From the NCBI RefSeq assembly GCF_964204865.1, contig NC_135259.1, forward strand, positions 3,038,001 through 3,102,000: DNA of 64,000 bases, in the 5' to 3' direction. Below the pieces are notes generated by a model that was not told where the DNA came from, did not search any database, and saw only the letters and a list, made by a program, of their open reading frames with translations. Position 1 is the stretch's first letter; the number at the start of each line of letters is the position of its first letter. A program made the translations under genes and the position numbers. This DNA is from Styela clava (Eukaryota > Chordata > Ascidiacea > Stolidobranchia > Styelidae). Positions 35,428-47,896 of the stretch are shown here, piece by piece.

Positions 35428-37554
35428 CAGGGATGGCCAATTCGAATATCGGAATTCACGTTCATAAGAATATCGGATATTTGTGTGACGTCACACATTT
35501 TCGACGCTGCTTTCAAGACCTTTCCGTTGAATGAAAACATTCTCGATAGAAACTTGCGCGTGATTGTTTTCATCACTCATCAGCGTAACGTGTTATTTAG
35601 GCCGTAAACGCCGTTACGATTGTATTATTTTCTCTAAAACGAAAATTTTTCACAAATTCGTTCCACGATAACGATAACATTTATTTTATTTTTGTACGCG
35701 CACGGAATTGTGAATCTGGTAAATACGTTCATTGGCGGCGAGTTTCTAAAGACAACGCAACTTTTTGATTGAAAAGCGGCAATTTAAAATACTGAAAATA
35801 AAATCGTAAACAATATAAGTTTTATTGAGGCCCGCGAAAATTAAAAAAACGCTCTTCTAGGCAGTGAAAATCGCAGAATTTCGTGTTTCGTCGCACACAT
35901 TATGTTTGGTCGGCGTTTAGGAACATATCGTCCCTAATTGGGGGGGGGGGGGGGGGGTCCTGATTGTCCATTACTTTAAATTGCCGTCGAATATTTTCGT
36001 GTTAACACGATACAAGGTAATATAATCAATCTAAAGTATATTCAATCAATTTTATTGTGATGAAATAAATTTTACCCTGAGATATTACTGCATATTTATG
36101 GATTTGTCGAACGGTTTTATCTAAAAATAATCAGAGTGGCAGCATTTCGATCGAGCGGAGTCACTGTTAACAAGTACATCTAAATATTTGCCCAATTCGC
36201 ATAATAAGGATCAAAACAATATTTAATCGGACAGTTTACCTCACGTTTTTATTTTTATAACCGCGGATTGCAATGGTATATAAGAGTGGTGAGGATTTTA
36301 TTTTGTCGACGCAACCGCAGGTCAAATTGAAGACAATTAAATTAATAAAACAAGACATTTTAAATACGCGTGTCGGTCACGAATTCAACACTTTGCACAA
36401 CAGAAAAATATATATTCGTTGTTATATTATTTGTTGTAAAAGTCGACTCTTTTAACAGGTGGCATAATCGCGGCGATGAATATGTATTTTTAATTCACTG
36501 CTAAACTTTATATGTATATTCATTGTATGAAATGAATTACCCTCTACAGTACACTTAACAGGGTTTTATATAATTATTTGAGATTTTTCTAACGGCGATA
36601 ACGAGTTGGCAAGATTGCAAAAATACGTATTAAAATAAAATACATCAGGCAGTTTATCTCGTAATTTTAGGTCACAGATCGCCGTGGACCGAACAGTAAT
36701 GTTTTTTTTTTTTGACGTAAGAAGAAGCAACCGCGAGTTACGTTGGACACATTAAATTAATATATAAAGATATTTTAGAATCTCGTAGATGTCATGGATT
36801 GAATACTTTACGTAAGATAATGATCATTATATGCTGAAAAGAAGGCTCTTTTAACGAGCGCGAAATCGCGGTGGGTGTTACAGGCGGCAATGGGAATTTC
36901 CAATTTCGAAAATCCTGGCTGCGCGCTGGCAGTGGTGGTCATCTATTCTCTATCTCTACTAATTTATTTCTAATTCCAAACACAACAATATGTTACACAT
37001 AATAACAATATGGTTCACATAAATTAATATACAAATATACTGGTAGGTAGTAGAATACCTCAGGCTTAAATATTAGAATTTATAAATGCATAATGGATTT
37101 TCGATTGTTGTTGCCTGTATTGCCAATAAATTTTTATTACTCTCAGAAAATATACACAATTATCTGAATACAAGTAGTATTTTTGTCAATAGACTTGACT
37201 ATTATCGTAATATCATGGTACCAATGATAGAAAGCGTCAGACAACTCCTTGGCTATCTTTTCATATGGTCATTTGTACAAAGTGAATAATTTTAATAAAC
37301 TGACGGTGTCACAAGTTGCTATTATTTTTTATTGATAGCTATGAACTATCAATTACTTTGTGTACATATACTGTTGGTTTGTGGCTTCATTCTGATATTT
37401 CTATTGAAGCTTATGTCCTAATTTACTGGGTTTTAATCAACTAAACCAAAAATGTGTTATTATCGATTTTAGAATGTATTCGGAATTCCAGATTCGAAAA
37501 CATTATTTTAGAATGTATTCGGAATAGTTTAGTATTCGGAAATGGCCAACCCTG
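35428..37554. mobile_element. 2.1 kb hAT element with perfect 8-bp target duplication, no transposase
   Basis: The left end is CAGGGATGGCCAATTCGAAT and the right end, inverted, is CAGGGTTGGCCATTTCCGAA. The flanking GTAATGTA at 35420-35427 and 37555-37562 is identical. Inside, two degenerate direct copies of about 0.43 kb can be seen (about 36000-36475 and 36475-36900), sharing CAACCGC, ATTAAATTAATA and CTCTTTTAAC landmarks. A run of 18 G lies at 35940-35957. I see no transposase, so the element is nonautonomous. Confidence 0.85.
35940..35957. repeat. poly(G) tract
   Basis: An uninterrupted run of 18 G inside the hAT element. A run this long is prone to slippage and assembly error. Confidence 0.9.
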
Positions 37555-38149
37555 GTAATGTAACATATGCCCTAACAAAACTTTGTAAATTTAATTCTTG
37601 TAAAAATAAGTAGCCGTGACCCCCCTGTATATGTATATATATATATATATAACTCTATTACGGTAGTTAAACGGACCTGCCATAATTGCAGTACTTAAGC
37701 GGACGTCGTTCCTGTGCCCGTATCATTGTTTTTAAATACGTGCTTGGAGAGGGCGAGAGCCGTTGACAACTACGGAGAAAAAGAGTCAACACAATCCTCT
37801 CGATAACAGATATAAAATTTTTGTCCGCTTAATTCGTCCACTTAATTCAGACCACCAAATGTTTTAGCCTATTTCGGCACTAAGCCGGACCCCTCTTATA
37901 TGTCGCCCTGGATGTCTACATAAATGATGTTGCTTTTATTTTAATACGCATTTTAAAGCGTATGACCTCGCTTTAATTTCCGATGGATTCGAACCATTTA
38001 GCAATACTTATCACAAAAAATAGCATTTCTTTTTTCAATGTCCAGTCTTTCGTGCAAGGGAGATGCACTGTGTTTGGTGTTGGAAATAATCTTCCATATC
38101 AAAAAATACTCGGAAATGCAACGTGATGGTAGACAAATCGAAACAAATT
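37555..38149. other. left border of the satellite region
   Basis: It contains an (AT)n run at about 37632-37651. Next come TTACGGTAGTTAAACGGACC and several AAGCGGAC/GTCCGCTTAA words up to about 37900. No gene is seen. A matching inverted sequence lies near 43404-43425. Confidence 0.45.
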
Positions 38150-41100
38150 GATCCAAACGTGTTATATATTTGAAACTGAGAAATACACAGAGCATATCAC
38201 AAATGTTCGCCTATTCCAACCCTATGGTGCAACATATAGATTAAACAGATGCTATGTTGTAAGTGTCAAGATATCAATACCAAGTCAAAATTATGGCATT
38301 CCAATAATATTGATAAACATTGCGCAAAATATACCGCAAAAACCCGCATATCTATATGGCTATAAGCGTATTAAACATATAATTGAAAAACAAAATTTTG
38401 AAATGCCATACATAGGGAGAAACAATACACAAAATATTTTTCAAACGTATCACCAATCTGATTGCTAAAGTGTGAAATATTATTTTAAAAAGGAAGAGTG
38501 GTATATAATAGTAAAATAAAATATGAAAGTGCTAATTATTTTGAGAAACAATAAAAGAAAATTATATATACGCAGAAGGTAACCGCAGAATGAAATTCGG
38601 AAATGCCAATAATATTGAAAAAATATCACACAAACTTTATCTCAAATGTCCACCTATCCGGCCTTTTAAGTTATACAAATAATTGTAAATGGGAATTCTG
38701 GTATGTCATTAATGAAGACAAACATCACACAAATTGGATTTCAAATGTTCATCTATCCGGTCACTCAAATATGGCACGTAATTGAAAAATGAACACCAGC
38801 CCTATTGAGAAAAAAACTCAAAATATATCTCAAATGTCAACTTATCCGACCACCTAAGGGTGGCATACAACAATTGAAAAAAAAGTCTTAAATCATATTG
38901 AGAAACATCACACAAAATATATCTCAAATGTCAACTTATCCGACCACCTAAGGGTGGCATACAACAATTGAAAAAAAAGTCTTAAATCATATTGAGAAAC
39001 ATCACACAAAATATATCTCAAATGTCCACCTATTCGGTCATTTAAGTGTGGCATACAACAATTAGAATAAAAACTCGGAAATCATATCGAGAAACATTAC
39101 ACAAAGTATATCTCAAACGTCCACCTATCCGGCCACCTAAGTGTGGCATTGAACATTAAAATGAAAATTCTGAAATCATATTGAGAAACATTACACGGAG
39201 TATATCTCAAATGTCCACCTAACCGGCCACCTAAGTGTGGCATACAAGAATTGAGATAAAAATTCTGAAATCATATTGAGAAACATTACAAGAAATATAT
39301 CTCAAATGTCCACCTATCCGGCCACCTAGGTGTGGCATACAAGATTTGAAATGAAAATTCTGAAATCTTATTGAGAAATATTATACAAAGTATATCTCAA
39401 ATGTCCACCTATCCGGCCACCTAAGTGTGGCATACAAGATTTGAAATAAAAATTCTGAAATTATATTGAGAAATATTACACAAAGTTTATCTCAAATGTC
39501 CACCTATCCGGCCACCTAAGTGTGGCATACAAGATTTGAAATGAAAATTCTGAAATCTTATTGAGAAATATTATACAAAGTATATCTCAAATGTCCACCT
39601 ATCCGGGCCACCTAAGTGTGGCATACAAGATTTGAAATGAAAATTCTGAAATTATATTGAGAAATATTACACAAAGTTTATCTCAAATGTCCACCTATCC
39701 GGCCACCTAAGTGTGGCATACAAGAATTGAAATGAAAATTCTGAAATCATATTGAGAAAAATTATACAAAGTATATCTCAAATGTCCACCTATCCGGCCA
39801 CCTAAGTGTGGCATACAAGAATTGAAATGAAAATTCTGAAATCATATTGAGAAATATTATACAAAGTATATCTCAAATGTCCACCTATCTGGCCACCTAA
39901 GTGTGGCATACAAGAATTGAAATGAAAACTCTGAAATCATATTGAGAAATATTACACAAAGTATATCTCAAATGTCCACCTATCTGGCCACCTGAGTGTG
40001 GCATACAAGAATTAAAATGAAAATTCTGAAATCATATTGAGAAATAATACACAAAGTATATCTCAAATGTCCACCTATCCGGCCACCTAAGTGTGGCATA
40101 CAAGAATTAAAATGAAAATTCTGGAATCATATTGAGAAACATTACACAAAGTATATCTCAAATGTCCACCTATCCGGCCACCTAAGTGTGGCATACAAGA
40201 ATTGAGATGAAAATTCTGGAATCATATTGAGAAACATTACACAAAGTATATCTCAAATGTCCACCTATCCGACCATCTAAGTGTGGCTGGCATACAAGAT
40301 TTGAAATGAAAATTCTGAAATTATATTGAGAAATATTACACAAAGTATATCTCAAATGTCCACCTATCCGGCCACCTAAGTGTGGCATAAAACAATTACA
40401 ATGAAAGCTCTGAAATCATATTGAGAAACATTACACAAAGTATATCTCAAATTTCCACCTATCCGACCATCTAAGTGTGGCATATAAGATTTGAAATGAA
40501 AATTCTGAAATTATATTGAGAAATATTACACAAAGTTTATCTCAAATGTCCACCTATCCGACCATCTAAGTGTGGCATACAAGATTTGAAATGAAAATTC
40601 TGAAATTATATTGAGAAATATTACACAAAGTTTATCTCAAATGTCCACCTATCCGACCACCTAAGTGGGGCATACAAAAATTGAAATGAAAATTCTGAAA
40701 TAATACAAAATATATATCTCAAATGTCCGCATATCCGACCACCTAAGTATGGCATACAACTATTGAAACAAAATTCTGGAATCGTATTGAGAAATATTAC
40801 ACAAAATATATCTCACACACTTATTAAGTGTGTGAAATTTAACTGAAATACGAAATTTCGAATACTAATCATATTTTGATGTTGTGGAAAATTGCTAAAA
40901 TTTATCTCTATTGTTCACCTATCCGATAACTTGAGAGTGACAAATATTATAAAACAAAATTTTGAAACCATATTGAAAAACAAAACAGAAAATAAATCGC
41001 AAATCGTCATCTTCTCAGCTACGTAAGTGTGTCATGTAAATGCAAAATGATATTTTGGAATGGCAATAATATTGAGAAGCATTCAAAAAAAATTTCAACC

Positions 41101-41310
41101 ATCCGACCATTTCAGAAGGTATGTAATTAAAACACGAAATTATGAAAAAAATATCGAGAAACATTACACACAACATATCTCAAATGTTCAATAAAGTGAC
41201 GTTTTCAGTGGGGCCTATAAATGCAAAACGAAATTTTGCCATGTCAACTAAAATGAGAAACATTACACCAATTATAACTCAAATGTCTGCCTATCAGGGC
41301 GCCTAAGTAT
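38150..41310. repeat. satellite array with 95-bp period
   Basis: The unit contains ATATCTCAAATGTCCACC, TATCCGGCCACCTAAGTG, TGGCATACAAGAATTGAAAT and TCTGAAATCATATTGAGAAA in that order. Successive CTCAAATGTCC starts at 39301, 39396, 39491 and 39586 are each 95 bases apart. The core from about 38830 to 40830 is well conserved. Units at both edges decay gradually, the usual picture of unequal crossing-over. There are roughly 30 units in all. Open frames read through the array are a by-product of its periodicity. Confidence 0.95.
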
Positions 41311-41626
41311 AGCAGTGATTATACAGTCAACTATACAAGCGATCAAAATGAAATTATTGAACCTCTATATCAATTTAGAATCTTTGCACAATTTATTTAA
41401 AATTTTTGCACCAACTCGGAATACAAAAACATGATTGTTATTTTGAATTTATAATTAAATAGTGAAAATGTATGCTAAGTATGTATACGAATGTGGATAT
41501 GCCCACTGGATTAAGTTGTTGAGTAGAGACATAATTATGCTCACTGCCGGTTCATCTTTATGAATTATACAGAGATGTCTTAAAGCTTTACAATAAACTT
41601 CTCGCAAGATATACAAAGCCGTGCAA

Positions 41627-42721
41627 TTATTTTTCTTTTCGTCGTTTCTTTTCTGGTTCGCGTTTGTTTAGAAGCTTTTTTTTTTGAATTGATTCACAGC
41701 CTTTTTCTTTTCCATATATATGGTTTTCTTTGAAATCACTTACATTGCTTATTGAAAGTGATTCTGAAGATGGTGCGGTATAGTCTGTTGACTTATCTGA
41801 AACTTTGGTCAAAAATACATGCATAAGCCACAAAACATCATCACAGTGTTTTAGTCCAATTCAAAATTACGCTACTCTTGATTGATCGAACAAACGAAAT
41901 GTTTGAAACTGGGAATTGCATTATTACTCAAATAAACCAGAGTTTCTAAACGGTGCACTACAATTATTCGTAGATAGCTGCGCTATTTGTGATGGGCTAC
42001 AAGTGATATTATGATTTGATTTATTATCATTCATTGGTATCAATTTAAGATACCGTATTTAATAAAAAACTAGCATAGCAAACTCATTTAGTCACCTCCT
42101 GGCACAGCTTTCTCTGAATCACTACCCGCATTTCCGTCTGCCAAGTTCTGAAACGTAGGCCATCTCGTTGGAGAGTCACCTACATGTGAACAAAAAATAC
42201 AGCCCAGTAAATAACTAGATGAAGATGGTAAAATAACACAGGGATATGTGCCAAATCACAAAACAAAATTGCTAGCAATGCAATTCTTCAAAACTGTTTT
42301 CCGAAGATAAAATATTCTAATCTAATATGAAGCGGTGTATTAGATATTTTTATTTACACCAAACTATACAAACATCTACTGAGTGGCGTCAACCACTCGC
42401 TTCTCGTATATCCTTCTGTTTCGAGAAAAAATTGAATTCATTGAATTTTCACAATCTTTGTTTGTATTTTTATCTGGATTTAGAAATCCTTCTGAATTAC
42501 ACACTCTTACAAACGCAAACCCAGTCGTGGCACTATTTTGATGGTCAGATTAGGACTACGACCAGTAAAAGCATAACAGTATCAGTAGTCTATATTTTGA
42601 TAATCTGGATTACGTGAAAAATCTCAACACCAAAAATATAGTAACCCTAATATTAAAAATCGTTATGACTAATCACCTTATCCGATGAGTGATGATTTCC
42701 AGCAGCATTCCTCGTGACCAT
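41627..42721 (-). CDS. possible small multi-exon gene, incomplete model
   Basis: Three exon-like pieces lie on the minus strand. The first, 42721-42677, reads MVTRNAAGNHHSSDK and ends at a GTGATT donor. The second, 42179-42088, follows a CATGTAG acceptor, reads DSPTRWPTFQNLADGNAG and on to VPGGD and a stop, with AATAAA on the minus strand at 42025-42020. The third lies after TTTCAG near 41806, runs STDYTAPSSESLSISN to a GTAAGTG donor, and if unspliced ends in the lysine-rich KKRRKEK. The first ends in phase 0 but the second starts with two bases of a codon, so at least one internal exon is missing. I recognise no family. This may be a real short gene or chance. Confidence 0.25.
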
Positions 42722-43745
42722 GAAAACCTTGTTTCAAGTTATTATGACTCGACTCCAACTCACTGGGTAACTAATAACACCTGACACAAAAGACTTGCAT
42801 CTCTTCTCCAAACACAACTGTTCTATTTTATCTAAATTTCTGCAATCACGCACTCATGAAGATCCCAATCCCCTCACGGCGTCCAGGTTACTTGCGAACA
42901 AAACGGCAAACGTGGTAAAGTTCTCGGCGAACCCGACAGTTTTACTATGCGTCACAAAGCCTCTTTAGTACGGAGTTGTGAATTGAGGTCCTTTTCAGTT
43001 TATTGAGCTTATATTGCAAAAAATCAGAATGGACGATCTTCATGTTCTGCCTGGTTATTGTATCAAAATTATCAAACCTATTCTCCAAAAATCGTAAAAA
43101 CATATACCGAAAAATTAAAAGATTTTTGCATAAACAAAATGTCCACTTTATGTACGAAAATTAAACCCGTTGATTATAAACCAGCAGCACCATTGTCCCC
43201 TTAAAGTTGGCGAAAATGTGCAGATATTTGAAAAATATTAAAGGAACATATTATTTTTGATACTGTTTTATGAGAGAAAAAGAGATTTCAGCAAAATATC
43301 GCAAAACTTTTTAATTACGGAACGTGGAATAATTAAGCGGACAGGAAAATGTCTACCCAATTTTTCCGTCTACATAACTGTCGCTTTTTTAGCGCGGTAT
43401 GTCTACTTAACTACCGTATTAGATATATATATATATGTATATATATCTATATATATATATATAGTTCCACAATTAAATTGATATAATCTAAGTTATAGTA
43501 AATGACAATACACTGAAAACTTTGATGCATGTATACAATGGCACTTAAACTACTTCGATAGCTAAATAATATTGACCAGTTCTTGAATTTGGGCAAGTAT
43601 TACGTGATCAGCCTTTTTTCTTGCGACGTAAACATTCTCATAAAAGCTTGCTGACGGAGAATTCTTTGGCTACGACCTCCAAATTTTCCATGGTAGGGAC
43701 TTTTGTTGAAGATGCCTAAGAATCCCAATACCGCTAGGCGCTACT
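42722..43745. other. no gene seen; right border of the satellite region
   Basis: It contains TACTTAACTACCGTA at about 43410-43425, the inverse of the sequence at 37664, followed by (AT)n at about 43427-43462. Nothing else is recognisable. Confidence 0.4.
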
Positions 43746-43857
43746 AACAAGCATTTTGTCAATGCGCTTGCACAAACAAAGTTATTCACAATATTCGTTT
43801 TCTTGTATATGATTACCATACTTTCTGCCATGAGAAAAAAGTTGATCAGGCCATTTA

Positions 43858-43989
43858 TCAAAACATGCCATTCCAATGGGTCATTGGGCTCAACGCGAAT
43901 GGAAAAACGTGATGCAAGTTCAACATCGAGAATCGACAAAGAAAAAATTAAAACAACAGTTATTTGTTCAGAAAACACTATGTCTATGA
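43858..43989 (+). pseudogene. fukutin 3' fragment, copy 2
   Basis: The frame reads SKHAIPMGHWAQREWKNVMQ and corresponds to the last codons of the gene at 31274-32740, starting at its codon 456. The true stop position is mutated, so the frame runs on to a TGA at 43987. Upstream sequence is unrelated to fukutin. The fragment lacks the anchor, the catalytic domain and a promoter. Confidence 0.85.
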
Positions 43990-44142
43990 TCATGTGACAT
44001 GTGAATTATCTCTAGTATGGTTCTTAGAACTTAATTTATATATATACCTTGAAACATGGTTTGGTATTCATTAACTTGGCCTCGATAATGCCTATTTCAA
44101 AAAATAAAGTCAAACCTGGGTATTGCAAATGATAGGATATTA

Positions 44143-44329
44143 GGTTCCCGTACATTTGAACCCACGACAATTGCACCTGCATACTATTGCACCTATGGAA
44201 AAAAATTTTGTTTTGCGGATATTTGAACCCATACTAACCTAACCCATGGGTTTTAGCACCCGCATATAGATTGAACCCGCGGATATACACATGGGTTCAA
44301 ATGTACGTGGGTTCAAATGTACGGTCACC
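44143..44329 (+). mobile_element. Mutator-like MITE, copy 3, with perfect 9-bp target duplication
   Basis: It starts GGTTCCCGTACATTTGAACC and ends TGTACGGTCACC. It is flanked by AGGATATTA at 44134-44142 and 44330-44338. The equivalent site in copy 3 of the duplication (about 52452-52462) is empty and has a single AGGATATTA, so this insertion came after the second duplication. Confidence 0.85.
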
Positions 44330-44376
44330 AGGATATTATAATAATTTTGCCAAACGATACAAGTATGTGTAATGAG

Positions 44377-45038
44377 TAGGGTTGGGAATTTCAGGGAAAA
44401 ACCTTAACCGGGTAAAATTAACCGATTAACCGTAGCGTGACGTTTCACATAATGATTTTAGCTTGTTACGTCACAAGGGTTACAAAGCTATTTCGCGTGA
44501 TCTTATCCCGGTATCGCTTAAAATTATCCACGAATCGAGATAGTTTTGTGATCGCTCTGCTGCAAGAGATATGCAGCGTGGGTAGGACATATGGAAGTAT
44601 TTTAGTAAAACCCGATTCCGTTATTAAATGTCATTTATCTGCCAAATTTTCAGTGTTTGATGTCCAAATTCTACTTTGAGATATATAGAGAAAAACAGCA
44701 TCAACTACGCACTTGTTGGTTGACATTGAATATACGATTTTAAAATAAAACCGTGAACAATATATTTCGACCTAAAACTGATTCATATTAAATATTGTCA
44801 AATTTTCATAATCAGCAATGTTGGTACTTCAATTATTTTTCACATTTATTGGGTCCTCACCAATACAGTTAGCAATATTCTTTTGAATTAAACGCCACGG
44901 AAAAAGGATTTGAGATAACGTAATCATTTTTTAAAGAATTGTACATTATAAAGATGATTTAAACCTGAGATGTCAGTTAACGGTTAAAATAAATCGTAAC
45001 CGTTAACCATCTAAATCGGTTAACCATTCCCAGCTCTA
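44377..45038 (+). mobile_element. 0.66 kb hAT MITE with perfect 8-bp target duplication, copy A
   Basis: The ends are TAGGGTTGGGAA and TTCCCAGCTCTA, inverted. GTAATGAG flanks the element at 44369-44376 and 45039-45046. Inside, ACCGGTTAACC-type words recur near both ends. It is present at the same site in 52501-53170 and absent at 32969-32976 in copy 1. Confidence 0.88.
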
Positions 45039-45785
45039 GTAATGAGCATATCTAGTGGATTCCGGCTTGCAAAATCTGTATTAAAACGAATTAGTCATTG
45101 AACTTCTCTACATTTAGTCATTGTTTAGTAAATATCAAATTACTGTGATCTTTTCTGGTTAAGCTGAGATAATCGAATCAAAAACATATTGCAAGACGCA
45201 TGTTCGTCGTGCTGATTATCCTGTATAGTTAGTTGTTAGGCACTTTTTATGGCCATTTCACTCCGTAGATGCACATTTTTTCGTAACGGTTATAAAATTA
45301 ACACAAATGTTGAGAAATATTTCTGTATTATTGTTGTTGCGGTTTATGGAGTTAACATATTTTTTTTCGTTATTTTATTGCTTTACAGATAAATGCAAAT
45401 GTATTTAATATCAATTTAGCTAGGAACTAAGTAGTATAGTTGTCAGAAGGACATGGGTATGACCGGTTTGTTAGTCGTTGGGTATGAGGGAACAACCGCC
45501 TAGCAGTGATTCCCAAAGTGGGCGATATCGCCCCCAGGTGGGCGAAAACGATACAGAGGGGGGCGAAAAAGTCGAAGGGGGCGATGTGGGGGCGATTTCG
45601 CAAAACCTGGTTTTGTTCGGCGCATCGTGCACTTGATTACTTTATTCTGCGTGCTTTCGTAGGTATGAATCATGTGGGAAATATCATACGCGAGAGGACT
45701 CGTCTCCGCCGTAAGGCACGGCGTATCCCAGTGGTCGGCAAATTACGGCCGGAATAAAATAATCTGGCCAGGGACGATTCACTGA

Positions 45786-46287
45786 TTGGATCTTTCCCCG
45801 ACCTTTGACCCCGGAAAATTCTTTCTATATTTTACCATTTTAAAATTTTCGGTGCTTATTTTAGGAGTGGTTTCGCGAGTTGTTGCCTGTAAAATGGGGT
45901 ATTTCAAACTATCATTCTAATTCATACCATTCAACAATCTGTTTTTTAAAATTACCGGTAAATAATTTTAGCCTAGTTTATCACAGCTATTTCTACTGTA
46001 ATTTTTGATTACTGCAATTAAACTGAAACTCCTAGGCAGACAAAGTGATCATTAAATTATTTGATTTTGATTTAATTTTCTGAAACACAACTAAAAACAA
46101 ACGAATATAGTTCAAAAAAACCGAGAAATTGAGGTAATGTTTACGACCACGCATGAAAATCTGTCTGAGCGAGAAAAGCGTCTGAGCGGATGCGAAATGG
46201 GGCATTCTTACGTTCATTTTTGCATCTTGCTGATTGGCCAATGTCACGAAGTAAACAAGGAAGTCTATGCCCGGGGAAACATCCAAT
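45786..46287 (-). mobile_element. 0.5 kb MITE, copy 2 (reverse orientation)
   Basis: The reverse complement of 11796-12291 with moderate divergence. The ends are TTGGATCTTTCCCCG and CGGGGAAACATCCAA. It is the innermost layer of the nest. Confidence 0.7.
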
Positions 46288-46678
46288 ATACAGACAAAAC
46301 GGCGTTTTGACGATGAATTGATTTTATTTATAATCTACGCTCAAGGAGTAAATTACATTTTTTACGTAACAGAATTTATCGTGAGACACGTTTAGACTAA
46401 ATTATATCATATCCTAACAATTTAGTGAACAGCTAGCTACTCGTTTAACGAGCCTACAATTCAATTATAATTAGACAAGTGGCAACACGCAGAAAAGTTG
46501 AGGCTGAGTGAAGGGGTTTAATATCGCAGTAAATATTCAAATATATTGCAATGCAATAAGGAAATAAAATTCATATTCTATTCGAGAGATTCATCACTGC
46601 TTAATTTTTGTAATAATGTAACTTCTTGAGGAGAATCTTTATCAAAATTTCACAAACCATGCGAAAATATTCACTAAG

Positions 46679-46876
46679 ATGTTTGGAAGTACATATTTGT
46701 GCAAAAAACTATTTTCGAAAATGAACATTACAAAGAGCAGGCAAAGAACTAGGATTAGTGATGCCCATTTAGAAATTGTTCCTTGGCGTCGTAATGCTAT
46801 AAAGCGTGATGCAGCAACAAGACAGTGTCACATCAAATGTCATTGTAATCATTTTTTAATAAGACGACTGAGTTGA
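46679..46876 (+). pseudogene. hAT transposase C-terminal (dimerisation) fragment
   Basis: It encodes FGSTYLCKKLFSKMNITKSR, then QRTRISDAHLE, ending in a stop. This is the hAT-C dimerisation segment of Zbed/SCAND3-like transposases (the family's YLCEQ.FS.M pattern). Nothing of the BED finger or catalytic core remains nearby. Confidence 0.8.
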
Positions 46877-47877
46877 ATTGTCGCAGTTTTAGCGCGCTGT
46901 TCCGTTTTTAACCTTTAAAAAATATATGCGACCCGCAAAAGACTATCAACCCTTAATTTTGTCCCGCGAGCGACATAAAATTTGCCGACCCCCGGCCGTA
47001 GCATAGTCGGTCACGGCTTTTTCCACATCCGAGTCCATGAATCTAAAGCAAATGGCTAATTAATTATAGGGATTGGTGATCGAACTGGAGGACGTGGTAG
47101 GATGAGAAATCGAGGATGAATTTTAACGAAGATCGTTATATATCATGTATTTTGGTGCAGGTCATCAGGCTATAGGGATGAATGAGATGTACGAAAATCA
47201 TTATTAGAAGTTTGGGAAAATTAACTTTGTTTTCATTATTTTAATGTGAAATGGGGTGAATTTAGGGAGTTAAATGTCATAAGGCAACTACACGGCGGTT
47301 TTTGAGGAGGTGGAACCCTGGATTCTTTCATTTCCGACCTCTTATATGGTAAAAAGGGGTTTACAGCCGTGTTACTATTGCTATCAAAACAACGAAATCG
47401 CCTTTTCATCAGTAAACGGGGTGATTTTAGATTGTGTCTGACAAAAATGTCACCAAATAATAAACGAGAATATTGGTCAGAGACCGAAGACTTATCGATC
47501 GAAAGTTAGGGGATCCCCCAAAACAGCGCTCTTACTCCATAGTGACACCTTTTGTCCCATCACTAATTAAATAATAACTCTCTAATTATACGACATAATC
47601 CATCTAAAATCAATGGGCTTCTGCTCCGACATATGATGATTGCACATGCAAAATCTGGAGCAGCTTCAATCTCGCTTTCGTGCTATATCGCGTGCATCCA
47701 ACAGACAGGCAGACAAATACCTATGAACATGCTGAACGATTAAAATCGATAAGTAATAAAACCCGCTGAAGAACACCAAACTCATCCATCTCATTAAAAA
47801 AGACTATAAAATATGATTTGTCTTCCTATTTGGTCTGTAATATATTCGTTTCTGACTTTAATTTTTTTTGTAGTGCT

Positions 47878-47896
47878 GGGGGGGGGGGGGGGGGGG
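47878..47896. repeat. poly(G) tract
   Basis: An uninterrupted run of 19 G just inside the right end of the outer transposon. Confidence 0.9.

Larger units (their letters stand above)
45729..46994 (+). mobile_element. inner hAT element carrying a transposase remnant
   Basis: The left end CAGTGGTCGGCAAATTACGG and the right end, inverted, CGGGGGTCGGCAAATTTTAT are typical of Zbed-like hAT elements. The element encloses the MITE at 45786-46287 and the transposase tail at 46679-46876. The flanks GCGTATCC and GCCGTAGC are only weakly similar. Confidence 0.6.

Noticed and set aside
38150-41310. Regular repeats that could suggest a CRISPR array
   Set aside because: The whole 95-bp unit is repeated, with no unique spacers, and the genome is eukaryotic.
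42327-42617. 96-codon open frame on the plus strand
   Set aside because: No recognisable domain, no splice or poly(A) context, low-complexity hydrophobic composition.
43803-43997. 64-codon open frame conserved in copy 3
   Set aside because: It is an out-of-frame reading of the fukutin tail fragment.
44437-44679. 80-codon open frame conserved at 52569-52811
   Set aside because: Conservation comes from the recent duplication of the hAT MITE. The diverged relative at 26820 does not preserve the frame.
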